DNA of 64,000 nucleotides. Origin: Gossypium raimondii (taxonomy: Eukaryota; Streptophyta; Magnoliopsida; Malvales; Malvaceae). The stretch covers positions 2,017,501 to 2,081,500 of the forward strand of contig NC_068577.1 in NCBI RefSeq assembly GCF_025698545.1, written 5' to 3'. Within the stretch, counting starts at the first letter, position 1, and every line of letters begins with the position of its first letter. Shown here one piece after another: positions 1 through 11,455 of this stretch. The position numbers and the translations under genes were made by a program. The notes below the pieces were generated by a model. The model had not been told where the DNA came from. It did not search any database and saw nothing but the letters and a program-made list of their open reading frames with translations.

Positions 1-2161
1 AGTTTATAACATGTACATTCACACCATAACATGATATCCATAAACACATCCATTTGACCACTTTAAAACACACCAAACATATTTCAAAGGTTACCTAAAT
101 GATCAATTAGATATATGAGACATTATGCCTAAAACTTAGCATACATAATCATCTCCGTTTCAACCAATTAATGCCAAACACAATTGCACAAGCAAGACAT
201 TCATAAAGCAACCATACACTACATATCAAAGGGCCATTTGAACATATATACATATCAAAATATGTGACCACCTTACAAGCCATCTCAAATGGCCAAAACA
301 TAACAAGACATATAGGCCACATTAGCCAAAACACCTATACATGTCATTTAACCAAAATATACAAAGTCCAAAATACTAAAATGAGAGTTTGATAGTGCGA
401 CACGATCTTCGAACACTTCCAAACCAAGCGAGCTTTTGAATCACTATAAAACACGAAAATTAAAACAGAGTAAGTAATTAAGCTTAGTAAGTTCGTATGG
501 CTAATAAATACAACTTACCATTCATCCACAATTTAGATAAGCATAATTAAAACATAGGTAAATTTCAATTGGCCCAAAGCCTAACACATAATCACAATCA
601 TGTTAGTCATGTATGAATACATCAACTATGAATTACTTTTCATATTTCACACGAAAACCTGTACTGGTTCGTATCAACTCTTATAACCTCGTATCATCAT
701 CTGTGCCTGTTGAACCATTTGGAATACTATCAGATACTCGGGTATCTCGCACATTAAGTGCCAATTTAAAACCACCTCTATCTCATGTCTCATATTTCAT
801 ATCTCATATAGATGCTCACTCTCGAGCCATCACTGGGTCTACTCACACAAGTTGTTAGTCAAGACGTAGCTACACGGTGCTGCTCACACAAGCTGTAAAG
901 TTACCGCAACACATACCGAAAAATCAGCCACCGGTAGGACGTACGAGACCAGCACCTAAAATACAGTAATCCTTAATGACATGTCATTTGTATTCTATCT
1001 ATTCCTAATGTTGAACTGGGATCCATGCATTGCCGATACCTCGTCGAGAATTTTCGTGGTGTCGTATCATCACAATTATATCAATTAAGCATTTAAACAC
1101 ATATAATTTAATACATATTAAACATATGAACTTACCTCAAATTTACACGGAGACAATCGACCGATCAATCCACTACTTTATCTTTGCCTCGATCTAATTC
1201 CAAACGTGGCTTTTCTTGATCTCTATAATCAAATTTAACTAATTTAATATTTATTCAATTCAATTCAATCAAATTTCATGTTATGAAAAAATTACCATTT
1301 TGCCCCTAAACATTTGACCTTTTTACAATTTAGTCCCTAGGCTCATAAAAAATGAAATTCATGAAATTTCACTACATCCAAGCCTAGCCAAAAATCATAT
1401 ATGCTCATATCAGCCCATATATTCCATAAATTCACACATTTATCACAAAATTTTCGTATTTCTCAATTTAACCCCTAATTAACAATTTCATCAAAACACA
1501 CTTAACAAAAGTTGTTTACTTAACAACAAGGGTTCATTTTCTTCCATTAAACTTCAAGAAAAACCAAAATGCTCTCATGGAAAAACCCTATACTTTCAAT
1601 CATTTTGCAAATTGGTCCCCTGGTTAGCTAGGTTAAGCAACAACGATTCCGAAAACATAAAAATCATTAAAAACGAACACCAAAATCACTTACATGCAAG
1701 AGAGACAATGGCTGAAATTTGAAGCTTCAAAAATGGTGTTTCTTGCTGAAATTTTTAGTGGAAAATGAAAGAGAAGGATGGTCAATTTGTGTTATTTTAT
1801 TTAATTTAACTTTTATTACCTAATTACCATTTTACCCTTACCTAACTTTAAAAATTACTCAATTATCAAGCCATGCTCATCCACTATCACCTTTAATGGT
1901 CTAATTATCATATAAAGACCTCCAATTTAAATTTCTATAGCTATTTAACACCTTTAGCTATAGAACACAACTTTCGCACTTTACGCGATTTAGTTCTTTT
2001 TCACAATTTGAGCATACAAACGGTAAAATTTTTTAACGAAATTTTTATACCACCATATTATCATGCTATAGACCATAAAATAATATTAAAATAAAATTTT
2101 TGACTTCAGATTTTTGGTCCCAAAATCACTGTTTCGATTTCACTAAAAACGGGCCGTTACA
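1..2161 (-). mobile_element. Partial long LTR (Ty3/gypsy-like), minus strand, runs off window start
   Basis: Read on the minus strand, this stretch starts at 2161 with TGTAACGGCCCG, a typical LTR start (TG, with a short inverted terminus). It contains phrases seen in other LTRs of this window: 'no-signal' cotton blocks around 1285-1340 (complement of a 'gggactaaattgtaaaaaggtcaaa' type string) and a 'cacacaagctgtaaag' block near 885 that resembles the plus-strand block near 8910 in reverse. No open frame of a polyprotein is present. The other end lies outside the window, so whether it is a solo LTR or part of a full element cannot be seen. Confidence 0.5.
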
Positions 2162-3695
2162 AAATGACTATATAAAAATTTTCAATAAATAAAATATGTA
2201 TAAAATTATTAAATATTAAAATAATATAATATAAATATTTTTAAAAAAATTAAAAAATAATATGGGCCTTGGGTTAGTCTTTTGCAAATATAGGTGAGTT
2301 TAGGCAAAATTTTAAGCTCGTATTTTGAGTCAGGATAGGCTTGAACAAACATAAAATATGTTAATATCATGTTTAGGCTTGACCCAACATATGAGCACCT
2401 CTATCCCTCACCCACTAAATATTTCAACAGTCCCTTCAACACCACACAGAACCGACCACATTCATCACCATCAAACCAATCACAGTCTAACTTACACAAA
2501 CCATCTACTACAACCTCCCAATCACCACTATAGAACTTTAAGTTTGCTCTCCATACTTCAATTTTCTCACTCCTTCAACTTTATCTCTTAGATTAATTAT
2601 GCTTTCATTTCTTGTAATTAAAGCCTCCTCCCCTTTTTGTTATTTGGGTAAATGACATCCAAACTTACTAATGATACATGCACGAATGGGGTGATATTTA
2701 TTAAATTTCATTCACCGAAGCTATTAATTTTCAAGTTTGAAAAATCATTCAACTTGCGGCAACTTTTAGATTGGATCCAGGCATTTTGAGGTTGAGATGT
2801 CTTCATAGCATTTTAATATCTATCTCTTAGTTTCGAAACACACTTTAAATCACTTGATTTCAAGTTCGGGAGCTCAAGTTATGACCGTTTTAGTGAAGAC
2901 TGCACGAGCAGAATTTCTAGACAGAATTATTACGGAAATTACGAGTTTCGAGCTTTTAGTTCAGGTTTAAATTATATTGGGTTTGATTTTTAGGCTTATT
3001 TTTTATTATATATGATCTCAATATCGTATTGATTATGTTTTATTGTTTTAAATTTGGATTTTTAAGTATTTTAAGTTGTTTAAGAGTTTAATGTTTCTTA
3101 GTCAAATAAGAAAGTTTCATTTTAAAACTACTTCTTTTTAGATTAATTAGAGTTTCATTATACTTGAAAATTTGTTTGGATGTACTTAGCTAGACTATAT
3201 AAAGGCCTCTTCATTGCTTTTTAAAGAGACAATTGTTTTATTAATAAAATTTTCCAACTATCGGAGTTAGCTTCTTTGTGTAAAATTTATTTCTTATGAT
3301 TTTTAAAAGTAATTTTATTCTCAATTTTCTTCAAGGAGTCGTGAGAATTCATTTTTCATCCTTTAATTTGCCAAGGATTATTTCTTGGAGGGTTGATTAA
3401 AGTCGTTAATTGAGTTTGATGAGATTTATATCTCACATGGTTCAATTGGACACTTATCCATCTATCCATCATATTTATCAATTTATTCGATCCATCTTCC
3501 ACTTTTTTTTGTTTATTTGTTTATTATTTTGAATATTCACTCTTTGTTCTTAAATTTCTTATTTTAGTTATTCTTGTTTTCGTTGTTTTCCTAAATTTAT
3601 TTGGTGTTTTCTTTTTAGGTCAAATCCAAATCTTTCTTTCTCAAGCTGAACAACTTGAATACAATCCTTGATCCGCTGCTTTTTATCAACTAAAC
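2162..3695. other. Gene-free AT-rich spacer with a degenerate GGCC-type element
   Basis: No gene is supported here. At about 2255-2405 there is an eroded copy of the 'gggcc...gcccgaccc' repeat type seen intact near 28.1, 42.2 and 58.5 kb. Its right end (gacccaacatatgagcacctcta) is close to the right terminal inverted repeat of those elements. The remaining sequence, including a short ORF at 2358, has no recognisable coding signal. Confidence 0.4.
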
Positions 3696-3696
3696 T

Positions 3697-4030
3697 ATTA
3701 GCAAGTTTACATTTTGGTCACTGAACTTCAAAAAGTTACAAAATGATCACTGAACTATTTGAAATGTTTCATCTAAGTGACTAATCTATTCAAAAGTTTT
3801 TATTTAAGTAACTCAATTATTATTTTTTTAAATCTTACTAGCAAGCTACAAGTGATGATTTGACAATCAGTACGGTGAATCAGTATCCATCGAGTAGAAG
3901 AACATATCTTAGATCCAAATCAGTCTAAAAAATAGTGTCAAATATCGAAGAAGAAAGCTGTTTAGATTTTGGTTCGTAGATTCATGGAGTTCAAAGCTAT
4001 TTCTATTAGAAAAATCAGCTTAAAAAATAG
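3697..4030. repeat. Fold-back (MITE-like) element, left part, split
   Basis: The sequence starts 'ctattagcaagtttacattttggtcactgaac' and continues with the arm that also begins the elements at 24.9, 34.3 and 35.9 kb. The internal part (3890-4020) matches, in opposite orientation, the internal part of the 24.9-kb copy. The element stops near 4025 and its other half resumes at about 11231, so it was split by a large insertion. Confidence 0.6.
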
Positions 4031-5012
4031 TGTTTGTTGCACAATGAAATTTAAAAATAAAAATAAAATATCGAGCCTTATGGTATTTATAGTGTAAACC
4101 CTGGATCAAATTAATACTTATACTTTGAGCGAGGCAGTGTAGGTCATTTCCTAGCCTTCTACTAAACAATCGTCTTCGCTATCCTTGGACACCGACTTAC
4201 TTAGATGTGGGTTCTAACTTTACAAACTGATCACATAGAATAAAAAATTTAATTATTTTTTAATGGGAAAATTAATTCGCTCAATGAGAAACCCAAAATA
4301 TGGGCTCTCAAGAAAATATAATCCATTCTCTAAGTAAATTGTCATTATTTTCTAACAGAGTAAGGCGCTCAAAATATGAATAACTAGTGTCAGTTTCGCT
4401 TAACCTGTAATTCCTATTTATAGGAAAAAGTTACAAGAGTTTTACTTGAATAATAGGTAATTAAATAATAATAGTTTAATAACAAATTACAATTCCCTAC
4501 TTGGGAATATTAAGGGGGCGGCGACAATCCTTACTGGGACTAGGGTTTGTCTCCCCTTCTATGCTAGATGGGCCTATTAGGCTTGTTTCTGGTATTGGGT
4601 ACAATTCCACATGTTATCTAGCCAACTCGTATAATTTAACCAACCCAATAACTATTTTTCTATTTCTCAAAATATTAATTAATTAATTTACCTAATTAAA
4701 TTATTTTCTCAACTTAATTCTAGTTCCATTAAAGTCATGACAACTTTACTGTATTAGGATTTATGAGGAAATATATTTAATTGCAAATAGTGATGCATGC
4801 GACCTATTTCTCTCACTTATCATTTTCATTCATTCCATAATATCAGTTCAACGTGCAAATTATTTTGGGTTATGTCGAGCTACCAGAGGGACCGGTTGGG
4901 CATATATATTTAGGGCTCAAATAAATCATAATTAAGTTTTGAGTATTCGTTTATTAATTATAAGATCATTTAATCATGGAGTCATTCCATTAAAGTACCA
5001 TGATTGAGCTAT
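4031..5012 (+). mobile_element. Copia-like LTR/leader sequence, left part, interrupted
   Basis: This segment shares an ordered set of phrases with the stretch at 41.3-42.1 kb, for example 'cctgtaattcctatttataggaaaaagttac' at about 4405 against 'ccggtaattcctatttatagagaaaag' at about 41455. Its continuation is found at 10301-11230. The stretch between is a later LTR insertion. No protein-coding frame of retrotransposon type is left. Assignment to copia is inference from layout, not from a protein domain. Confidence 0.45.
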
Positions 5013-5584
5013 TGTGACAACCCGATTTTCACTGGTGTTGGAAACAGTGGTTTCATGACCACAATCCTGACGAGGAAGTTAGCATTTTAACATTTATTTA
5101 ATGTTTATGAGTATTTAATATGGTTATATCAAAATTTGGTTAAGAAATTATAATGTTTAAATAGTTAATTAGATAAAAAGGACTAAATAGAAAAAGATGC
5201 AAAAGTTTATTTCTATTATTAAAAGGATCAAAAGGCTATGAAATTTTAAACTAATGTACTTGGATGGTAATTGTACCATATGACATGTTAGTGGATAGTT
5301 ATGGACAAGGTTTAGTTGAAATTTTTAATTAATAATAAGGGTAAAATGGTAATTTAGTAAATAAACATAAAAATAAAATAAGTTAAAATCATCTTCTTTT
5401 TCATTTAGACATTCAAAACTGAATTCACCATAGTAGAGTTGAGAAAGCTTCGGCCAATAATAGTTTTTTTTATGCATGATCAAGAAACTGATCAGTCTGT
5501 TTATAAGCAGGGAAAGGGAAAAGCTGTCGAATAGTCGTCATTGCGTATCGTTAGCTACCACACTCTATAAGTTCGTATTATTAT

Positions 5585-8464
5585 TGTAATGACCTAAAAT
5601 TCACAAGCATCGAAAAATGAGTTATAGGGCCTCCGTTTTAGTAAACCGAGTTTGTAAATAATTATTAAGAGTGATCATGAGTCTATTTGAGTGTTTAATT
5701 ATGTTCAAATTGGGTGAATTTAGCTTAGTTAATAGATATTAGAAAAAAGGACTGAATTGAATAAGGTGTGAAAGTCTAATTATAGATTAAAAGAAGATAA
5801 GGGGGACTAAATAGGCAATTAAGCCTATTCTAATGAATGAGGCGGCAAAGCATAAAAATCTTTGATTTTTGTGATTGTTTAATCATAAAATATATTATTA
5901 TTGTTATTATTTTATTATATTATAAATTAAATTGAATATTTTATATTATATTATGAAATAAATTAAGAAAAGACAAGTGTAAGGTAAAAATAAAATACAA
6001 GTGTATTAATTTAAATGAGTACATTTGTATTATTTATATATAGTTAGTAAAAGATATTTTATTATTTATTATTAATTAGTAAAAGATTTTTATATGATAA
6101 ATAAATTAAAATTATGACAAGTGGATGGTAATGATAAAATGAAAATGTAAAATATATATGTGTACATTTGTAATATTTATATTTGTTATTAAATAGATAT
6201 TTATTATTATAATAATAATTATTATTTTATTATTATTTAATTGATATTATATTTTAGATTAATGAACAGATTAATAAGTTGACAAATGTATGGTGACAGA
6301 AATTACAAGTGTAATAAATCATATACATACAATTGTAAAATATATATTTATTTACTTAATATTTAAGAAATAATAATTATGAAACTAAAGTAAAATGAAA
6401 GCATAAAAGAACCAAAAAGAAATAGAAAGAAACAGAATAGAAACGAAAAGAGAAAAAAAAGGAAAGAAAGAAATGAGAAATAGGGTTTTTAAAGCTTGGG
6501 GTTTAATTTGGTAAGTAAATTTAGTCCCTTTTCTTATAATTTTGATGTTTTTGGAGTCCTAGAGTTGAATATTATTGAATTTAAGTTGAAATTTTGAAAT
6601 TTAGTAGATTTTTAGTGGGTTCATGTTGAATAAATGATTGAATTAGGGTTTATTTGATAGAATTATTGATTAGAATTGATTAAAGGATTAAATTGTAAAC
6701 TAGGTTATAAGTTTTGTGTTGTAGGGACTAAATTGAAAGAAATTTGAAATTATGATGAAAATTTGATAGTTAAATTTAAGTTTATATGGAATTTGGATAG
6801 GAATAAGATATAAAATGTAATGGGAAAATAGATGAATTTAGTTAGGACTAAAATTGGAATTTAAGTGAAAGTTAAATAGAAATTTAGTATTTATTATAAA
6901 TTAGTGATATATTAATGATTGTGAATTATTTTAATTTTCGTAGCTAACAAAGAACCCGAGACATCGGCACCGAAAGGAAAGGAAAAAGTTATCAAGGAGT
7001 AATCGCGAAATTCGGGTTTGTATTACTATAATTCAAGTTATTCATTATTAAATATTAATTTAAATTTATTTAATTTATGGTAAGTAAATATTGAGGTAAG
7101 TAACTTTATTGAATTGAAATTAGAAAATTGAATTGAATAAGAACTATGTGTTAGTATTGAATTGAATTTTGATTAGTGAATGAAAAAGTGAATTTGATAT
7201 TGAAAGTAAATTTTGAAATGAAAGTGAATTTGAAATGAGAATTGGAAACCCTATTAACTAGTTGGGCCGAGTCAGATATAGTTGGCATGCCATAGGATTG
7301 GATGAGTTCAGGGATACTTCGACCTCGAGTCGATGAGACACTGGGTGTCACTATTTTACTTCGGATAGATTCGATGAGATACTGGGTATCAATTTACTTC
7401 GGCTAGGCCGATGAGACACTGGGTATCAACTTTGCTCCGAACTATCCGATGAGGCACTAGGTGCCAATCTAGTGTGTTTGGTTGGATTCGTGTATCCGCC
7501 AAAGTCCGAGTCTGTTAATAGGGGTAATTAATTGAAAAGTTAAATCGAATGAAATAAATCAGTTGAGCCATTGAAAAGAAACGTGATTGTGGAATATAAT
7601 TTGAAAATGTGAATTGAATATGAAAATGTGAATAGAAAGCATGAACTAAATGTTCATGAGATAAATAATGGCTCAATGTGATAGTGTATGATATTAACTA
7701 TTGAAAGCCAAATTGAATTGTAGATATTGAGAAAATAAAGTTAAATAAGAATTAGTTTGGTAAATTTTTAAAGCTAAATGATTTAATTTACTTTGTTATT
7801 ATATTGTAATTTGAATTATAGTAATACCACTGAGTGTGATATACTCAGCGTACGGTTGTTTTCATGCGCAGGTTAGTAGAAATTAAGGTTCCGGCTCAGC
7901 ATCCAGAGCGATCCCGACTCCAGTGTAAAATTTGGTGATGTAATCTTTCTTTTGGTAAAGTGGCATGTACTTAGGTGTTACATTGGTCACTTGAAAATGT
8001 CTTATGCTTTTGGTTGAAAATGATATTAAAATGATATTTTGATACTTAGTGTAATGAAATGGAAATAGAATTATCATAACATATTTGGTATATTTGATAA
8101 CAAGTTGAAATAGAAAGAATGAAGTTTATTAATTTAAACAATATATGCGAATATTTATTTAGTAAATTACTAAGTTGATGTTTAAGATATGTTTAGGTGT
8201 TTTGAATACGAAATTATATGGATTATGATATTGGTTTTGAATTGGTTTCAGGTTGAAATTATAGGAAGGTTAAATATTTATAAAGGGGTTATATTGAGTT
8301 AAAAAAAATGAAGTCAATTAGTAATAAAAAATATTTATATGAAATTATGATTATATTATAATATGTTTGTTATTTGTTTAAGAATTATTTGTAGATTATC
8401 TGATACGTCCGATGATGCCTCGTAACCCTGTTCCGACGACGGTTTAGGGTTAGGGGGTGTTACA
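5585..8464 (+). mobile_element. Solo LTR, 2880 bp, with perfect 5-bp target-site duplication
   Basis: The element begins TGTAATGACCTAAAATTC and ends GGGTTAGGGGGTGTTACA. It is flanked on both sides by ATTAT (5580-5584 and 8465-8469). Inside are repeated 'gatgagacactgggtatcaa' phrases (7330-7470) and a possible transcript-start and splice region, but no protein domain. The size and TG...CA ends fit the long LTRs of Tekay/Del-type Ty3/gypsy elements. It lies inside the LTR at 5013-10300, so it inserted later. Confidence 0.8.
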
Positions 8465-8596
8465 ATTATTCATATGTTTATAATTATTTTTACTTATTGC
8501 ACATTTTATCATAACTAGATTTAATGTTGTTATTATCTATTGATTGATTGGAAAATAAATAGTATAGGAATATAGTAGTTACAGTATATTGTTTAT

Positions 8597-8840
8597 TTAG
8601 CAGACCTTGAGCCGGTGATTATTTGGTAGGCCTTAAGCCAGTGATTATTTAGTAGGCCTTGAGCCGGTGATCATTTAGTAAGCCTTGAGCCGGTGATTAT
8701 TTAGCAGGCCTTGAGCCGGTGTTTATTTAGCAGGCCTTGAGCTAGCGATTATTTAGTAGGCTTTGAGCCATTATTTAGTAAGCTTTGAGCCGGTGATTGT
8801 TTGGCAGGCTTTGAGCCGATGTTTGTTTAGCAGGTATTAC
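8597..8840 (+). repeat. Tandem array of a ~26-bp unit
   Basis: About nine to ten imperfect copies of a unit close to GATTATTTAGTAGGCCTTGA followed by GCCGGT run head to tail. One copy near 8765 is shortened. The array lies within the outer LTR. Copies differ by a few bases each, so the array is not freshly expanded. Confidence 0.85.
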
Positions 8841-9769
8841 GTATCGGTGATATAGGCCGTAATGATGGCTTGAGATCCTGCATGTGTTGCAGATACTCTG
8901 AAGCTTGTGTGAGCAGCATTATGAGTCAGGTAGAGTTCTAAAGTTAACTTGAATAAATATTATTCTTTCGACTATATGAAATAAAATGTTAATATAAGAT
9001 GATTTGATTTATAATCGTTTATCATATGGTATATTTATGATATAAATTATCCAGGTTTAAAGGTTTCAGAAAGTTGAAACGATGGTATATTACTAAGAAT
9101 TGTTAAATACATTCTTTGTATGCTTTATAATTGAGTAAAACATATGTGATGTTTTTTTACGAACTTACTAAGCTATATGAAAGTTTACTTTGTTTTGGTT
9201 GTATTTCATTGTAGGTTGTTGGACTTTTGTTGCTGATTGGAAGTTCCAGAGATCACACTATCCAGCATTTTATTCAGTAGTTATTTGCTAATTTTGGTTT
9301 AGTTATAAATGGCATTTATATAGGATGATGTTATGTTAAGGTTGTTAATGTCTTGGTATTTTGGTTATAAATGTATTTAGGTGTAAAGTTGGCATATGTT
9401 TTGATGAAGGTGACCTTTTGGTAATGTATGTTAATAGTCATCTTTGTAATGTTATTTTGGCTGGTATATGATGTCAAGCTTTATTGTTAATGTTATTGGT
9501 TCAGGATACCTAAATGAATGAAATGAATGGATTTGAGAACTTTGTATGCATACTAATTTGGTATGAAATGTAAATGTTGGGCTTAGTAATTGAATTGTGG
9601 TGTCATTGAGGGCACATTGGTTTGACAGTTAGGTTTTATGTTTCGCTATGTTTTGAACTTGTTTGAATGCATTTGAAGGTATAAAAATTTTTGTATTATG
9701 TTTAGTTTGTTACTCAAGCAAAATGTGAAAGTTACCTTGATTTTTAAGTTAATTTTAAGTATATGCGGC

Positions 9770-10070
9770 CTGAGACACAGGCTGTCACACGGCCGTGTGT
9801 CGCACACGACCTACTCACACAACTATGTGTCTTGTTATCTTCCATTGCATGGTGGTTCACACGGGGACAGTGTGTTACACGGCCGGGTGACCTTGAGTTA
9901 CACAGGCACAGTGAGTTACACGGTTTGAAGACACGGTCGTGTGATCCTGAAGGACACGGGCACAGTTAGTTACATAGTTTGAGCACATGGGCGTGTATGG
10001 TAGCCACACGCTCATGTTTGAGGCCACACAGGTTGGCCTTTTTCACACGGCCATGTGACCCCTGTTTTCA
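9770..10070 (+). repeat. Cluster of CACGGCCGTG-type palindromic motifs
   Basis: Within about 300 bases the motif 'cacggccgtgtg' and variants (acacggccg, cacacggccatgtg, cacgggcgtgt, cacacgctcatg) recurs roughly ten times with spacings of about 20-40 bases. The same kind of cluster is common in cotton gypsy LTRs. The two open frames here (9698 and 9763) are by-products of the repeat, not genes. Confidence 0.75.
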
Positions 10071-10300
10071 CATTACACTTAAAATTTTGTAGAAGTTTAA
10101 ATTTAATTTAAATTTGATCCCGAGTTGTTTTAAATGTTCTGCAAGCTTGATTCAGGTTTCAAATTGTTTGAAAAGCGTGGAAATGATTGGTGATGAATTA
10201 TTTTGATTATGTTAGATTTACATTAAGGGTTATGTAAAGTTTTATAACTGTAATATCTTATAGCTCGAGACAGTGACCGAACCAGGTATAGGGTGTTACA

Positions 10301-11230
10301 GCTCTTCCTTGTTATATACAATTATGAAAGCAACTTTATAGATGCTTGCCCAATGACCTTATCATGAGTGTATTACCCTTATAGGGTGCATAGGGTATCA
10401 TTTATCTATTTAGGTTAAATCCATTCACCCAATATGATCCAATTTCATCTATTGGTAACCATTACATCTTCGTTCATAAAAAAAATCAATAACTAACAAA
10501 TAGTAATTAAATCATTTGTCCTAGACAATGACCCATGACTCGTGACCACATTACTTTTTCATTTATCATGTAATGTCAATGAGAGGTTACCATTAACTTT
10601 TATTAGGCTATGAATTCCACTATTGTAGATGAAGTTATGTCATACATAAGTAGTATACCTATCGTACTAGCTTTCGATTTTTTAATTATTTAAACTCAAA
10701 CTTTTAATACATCAAAGTATACGAGTCACACATACATAGTTGATCACTTACTCAAGATTGAGGTAAGTCACACTATGAAGTCACAAGTGAATTAATCTAT
10801 AAATGGATTTAGGATTAATTCAACTTAGGTCTTGTCTGATTTATTGTCAATCTTGACAATCACATCTATCTCTTTATCCATTGGGTGTCAACCACTTTGA
10901 TACCTAAGATAAGTTATCTCCCTAATTGAATTTAATAGATCACATAATAGTCATTTAATTGATTTGCTGGCTATGGACCTTTTAGATCACCTTAATAACA
11001 TAAATTGTATTATGGTATTATGATCCGACCATATAATGCAACTTATTATCAGTTAAATGCTAGGTAATCAACGAGCCAATATTTACTTACATTTTGCTTT
11101 GCGTGCAAAAACTGTTAAGAAAAAAAATTCAAACGATACAAATGTGAGTGAAAATTTGTATTAAACCTAATTGTTCGAAAAATGACAAGTACAAATGACA
11201 AATAAACTACACTTAGGACACGAGATCCTA
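10301..11230 (+). mobile_element. Copia-like LTR, right part, resuming after the nested insertion
   Basis: This segment continues the sequence broken at 5012. It aligns by eye with 41550-42080 on the plus strand and with 43850-44600 on the minus strand. Shared ordered phrases are 'ccaatgaccttatcatgagtgt', 'ttatctccctaattgaattt' and 'catttgtcctagacaa'. No coding frame remains. Related copies make this a repeat family of the window. Confidence 0.55.
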
Positions 11231-11455
11231 ACTATTTCATGAAAAAAAATTAAATTGTAGAAGAGAAATGAAAGAAAAGCTTTCACTTGGTGCAAGCAAT
11301 GCGAATAGAGAAGGTCATACATCAACGATTTTAATAGCTTAGTAACTTAAATGAAAACTTTCAAATATTTCAGTGACCATTTTATAACTTTTTAAAGTTG
11401 AGTGATCAAAACGTAAACTATTAATAATTTAGTGACTTTGAGCATAATTTACCCT
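11231..11455. repeat. Fold-back element, right part, completing the copy at 3697
   Basis: From 'ctatttcatgaaaaaaaatt' onward the sequence matches the complement of the 25.1-kb and 34.4-kb fold-back copies: '...cttggtgcaagcaatgcgaatagagaaggtcatac' and then the arm '...gtgaccattttataactttttaaagttgagtgatcaaaacg'. It picks up where the left half stops near 4025. Confidence 0.6.

Larger units (their letters stand above)
5013..10300 (+). mobile_element. Long solo LTR (gypsy-like), interrupted by a younger solo LTR
   Basis: The left end reads TGTGACAACCCGATTTTCAC and the right end GGTATAGGGTGTTACA, so it has TG...CA termini. The flanks are GCTAT (5008-5012) and GCTCT (10301-10305), a 5-bp target duplication with one mismatch. 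Subtracting the inner element (5585-8464 plus one target copy) leaves about 2.4 kb, which carries the 26-bp tandem array and the CACGGCCGTG palindrome zone. Typical cotton LTR phrases such as 'gggtaaaatggtaatttag' occur near 5340. There are no gag or pol frames, so it is most simply a solo LTR. Confidence 0.65.

Noticed and set aside
9698..9969. Two overlapping ORFs of 76 and 68 codons
   Set aside because: They arise from the CACGGCCGTG palindrome cluster in an LTR. Both frames are rich in His/Thr/Val from the repeat.
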